Part shown: one piece after another, positions 36,411 to 36,710 of the stretch
How the letters are laid out: every line of letters starts with the position of its first letter
How positions within the stretch are numbered: position 1 is the stretch's first letter
Assembly (NCBI GenBank): GCA_028823855.1
Contig: JAPPFL010000019.1
Coordinates: 1 to 36,710 of the forward strand
Length of the DNA stretch: 36,710 nucleotides
Source of the DNA: Albidovulum sp.
GTDB taxonomy: Bacteria > Pseudomonadota > Alphaproteobacteria > Rhodobacterales > Rhodobacteraceae
Direction: 5' to 3'
The notes under the pieces: generated by a model
Told to the model about the DNA's origin: nothing
The model's input: only the letters and a program-made list of their open reading frames with translations
Database searches by the model: none
Position numbers and translations under genes: made by a program

Positions 36411-36575
36411 CTTCGGTCGAGCGATGCGGCGGCGATCGAGGTCCTGAACGAGCGTCCCATCATCGCGCTCGACGATGAGGCTCGGAACGACTTTGTCGCC
36501 GCGCTCGACGCGCCCGTCGAACTGGACCCCGCGGTCAAGGCGCGCTACGCGCGCCGGCCCCAATGGGGTCGTTAG
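36411..36575 (+). pseudogene. DUF1778 (TacA-like) antitoxin, C-terminal fragment
   Basis: The last ~54 codons of a ribbon-helix-helix antitoxin: LNERPIIALDDEARNDFVAA, LDAPVELDPAVKARYA and RRPQWGR. In TacA/DUF1778 proteins the same place has FxLDDExWxxFxAALDAPxxPxPALxxLxxRxxPW. The N-terminal DNA-binding part is absent and merges with IS66-derived sequence in another frame. A GNAT toxin gene normally follows with overlap; none is visible up to the window end. Confidence 0.55.
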
Positions 36576-36710
36576 GATTGTCGCGGTCCCTCGCGTGCAG
36601 CCGCGACATTTCGCGATTCTCCTAAGGCTTTCCCAGCCTCGACGACCGGCTTTAGGCGCAATACTGTTGCTTTAAGGAATTTCTTGTGCCACAATGGCGG
36701 GGACGGCACA
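36576..36710. other. Window end, nothing identified
   Basis: 135 bases after the antitoxin fragment. No acetyltransferase toxin start or other recognisable feature is seen before the sequence ends. Confidence 0.35.

Overview
The window reads as a chromosomal segment of an alphaproteobacterium, probably Hyphomicrobiales-like. This is inferred from a gene neighbourhood I associate with that group: GST-queG-SDR, mtgA, gltD-gltB, uppP and an NDUFA9-type NAD(P)-binding protein, together with glnK-amtB. It is not a species-level call. Housekeeping genes are intact and moderately GC-rich. Intergenic DNA is often long, AT-richer and apparently empty.

Left half (1-19.3 kb), core genome. A CAP-domain lipoprotein and a Tat-exported L,D-transpeptidase are followed by about 1.1 kb without genes. 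Then come the nitrogen genes glnK and amtB, closed by a strong hairpin facing a succinate-semialdehyde dehydrogenase. A tightly overlapping minus-strand operon encodes a glutathione S-transferase, epoxyqueuosine reductase and an SDR-fold protein. Next are mtgA and the two glutamate synthase genes (gltD then gltB). With glnK/amtB these cover ammonium uptake, nitrogen sensing and assimilation. uppP is divergent from gltD. A porin cut down to its N-terminal portion and the NDUFA9-like gene precede tRNA-Leu(CAG).

First island (19.3-22.3 kb). tRNA-Leu is followed by a broken tyrosine integrase, an intact Fic-domain AMP-transferase-type gene and, at 22251-22269, an imperfect copy of the tRNA 3' end. 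This is a compact tRNA-integrated island whose integrase has decayed.

Middle (22.3-26.2 kb). A metallo-beta-lactamase-fold protein and a LeuA/homocitrate-synthase-like enzyme are intact. They are followed by coding relics and the 3' end of an intradiol dioxygenase.

Right side (26.2-36.7 kb), decaying accessory DNA. A very GC-rich segment carries a DUF4338 (DruA-like) gene with an in-frame stop. Beyond it lie a small membrane protein and a KAP-family P-loop NTPase, both interrupted only by in-frame stops. After these come an integrase catalytic-domain relic, a higBA pair whose HigA carries a ~320-residue C-terminal extension of unknown function, and prlF-yhaV with a textbook operator but a nonsense-truncated toxin. 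An unknown protein with an RNxxxH motif sits between 32-bp imperfect repeats. The end holds tails of a serine recombinase, an IS66 transposase and a DUF1778 antitoxin. Seven isolated in-frame stops with little or no frameshifting make this side look like a defence/mobile graveyard in early decay.
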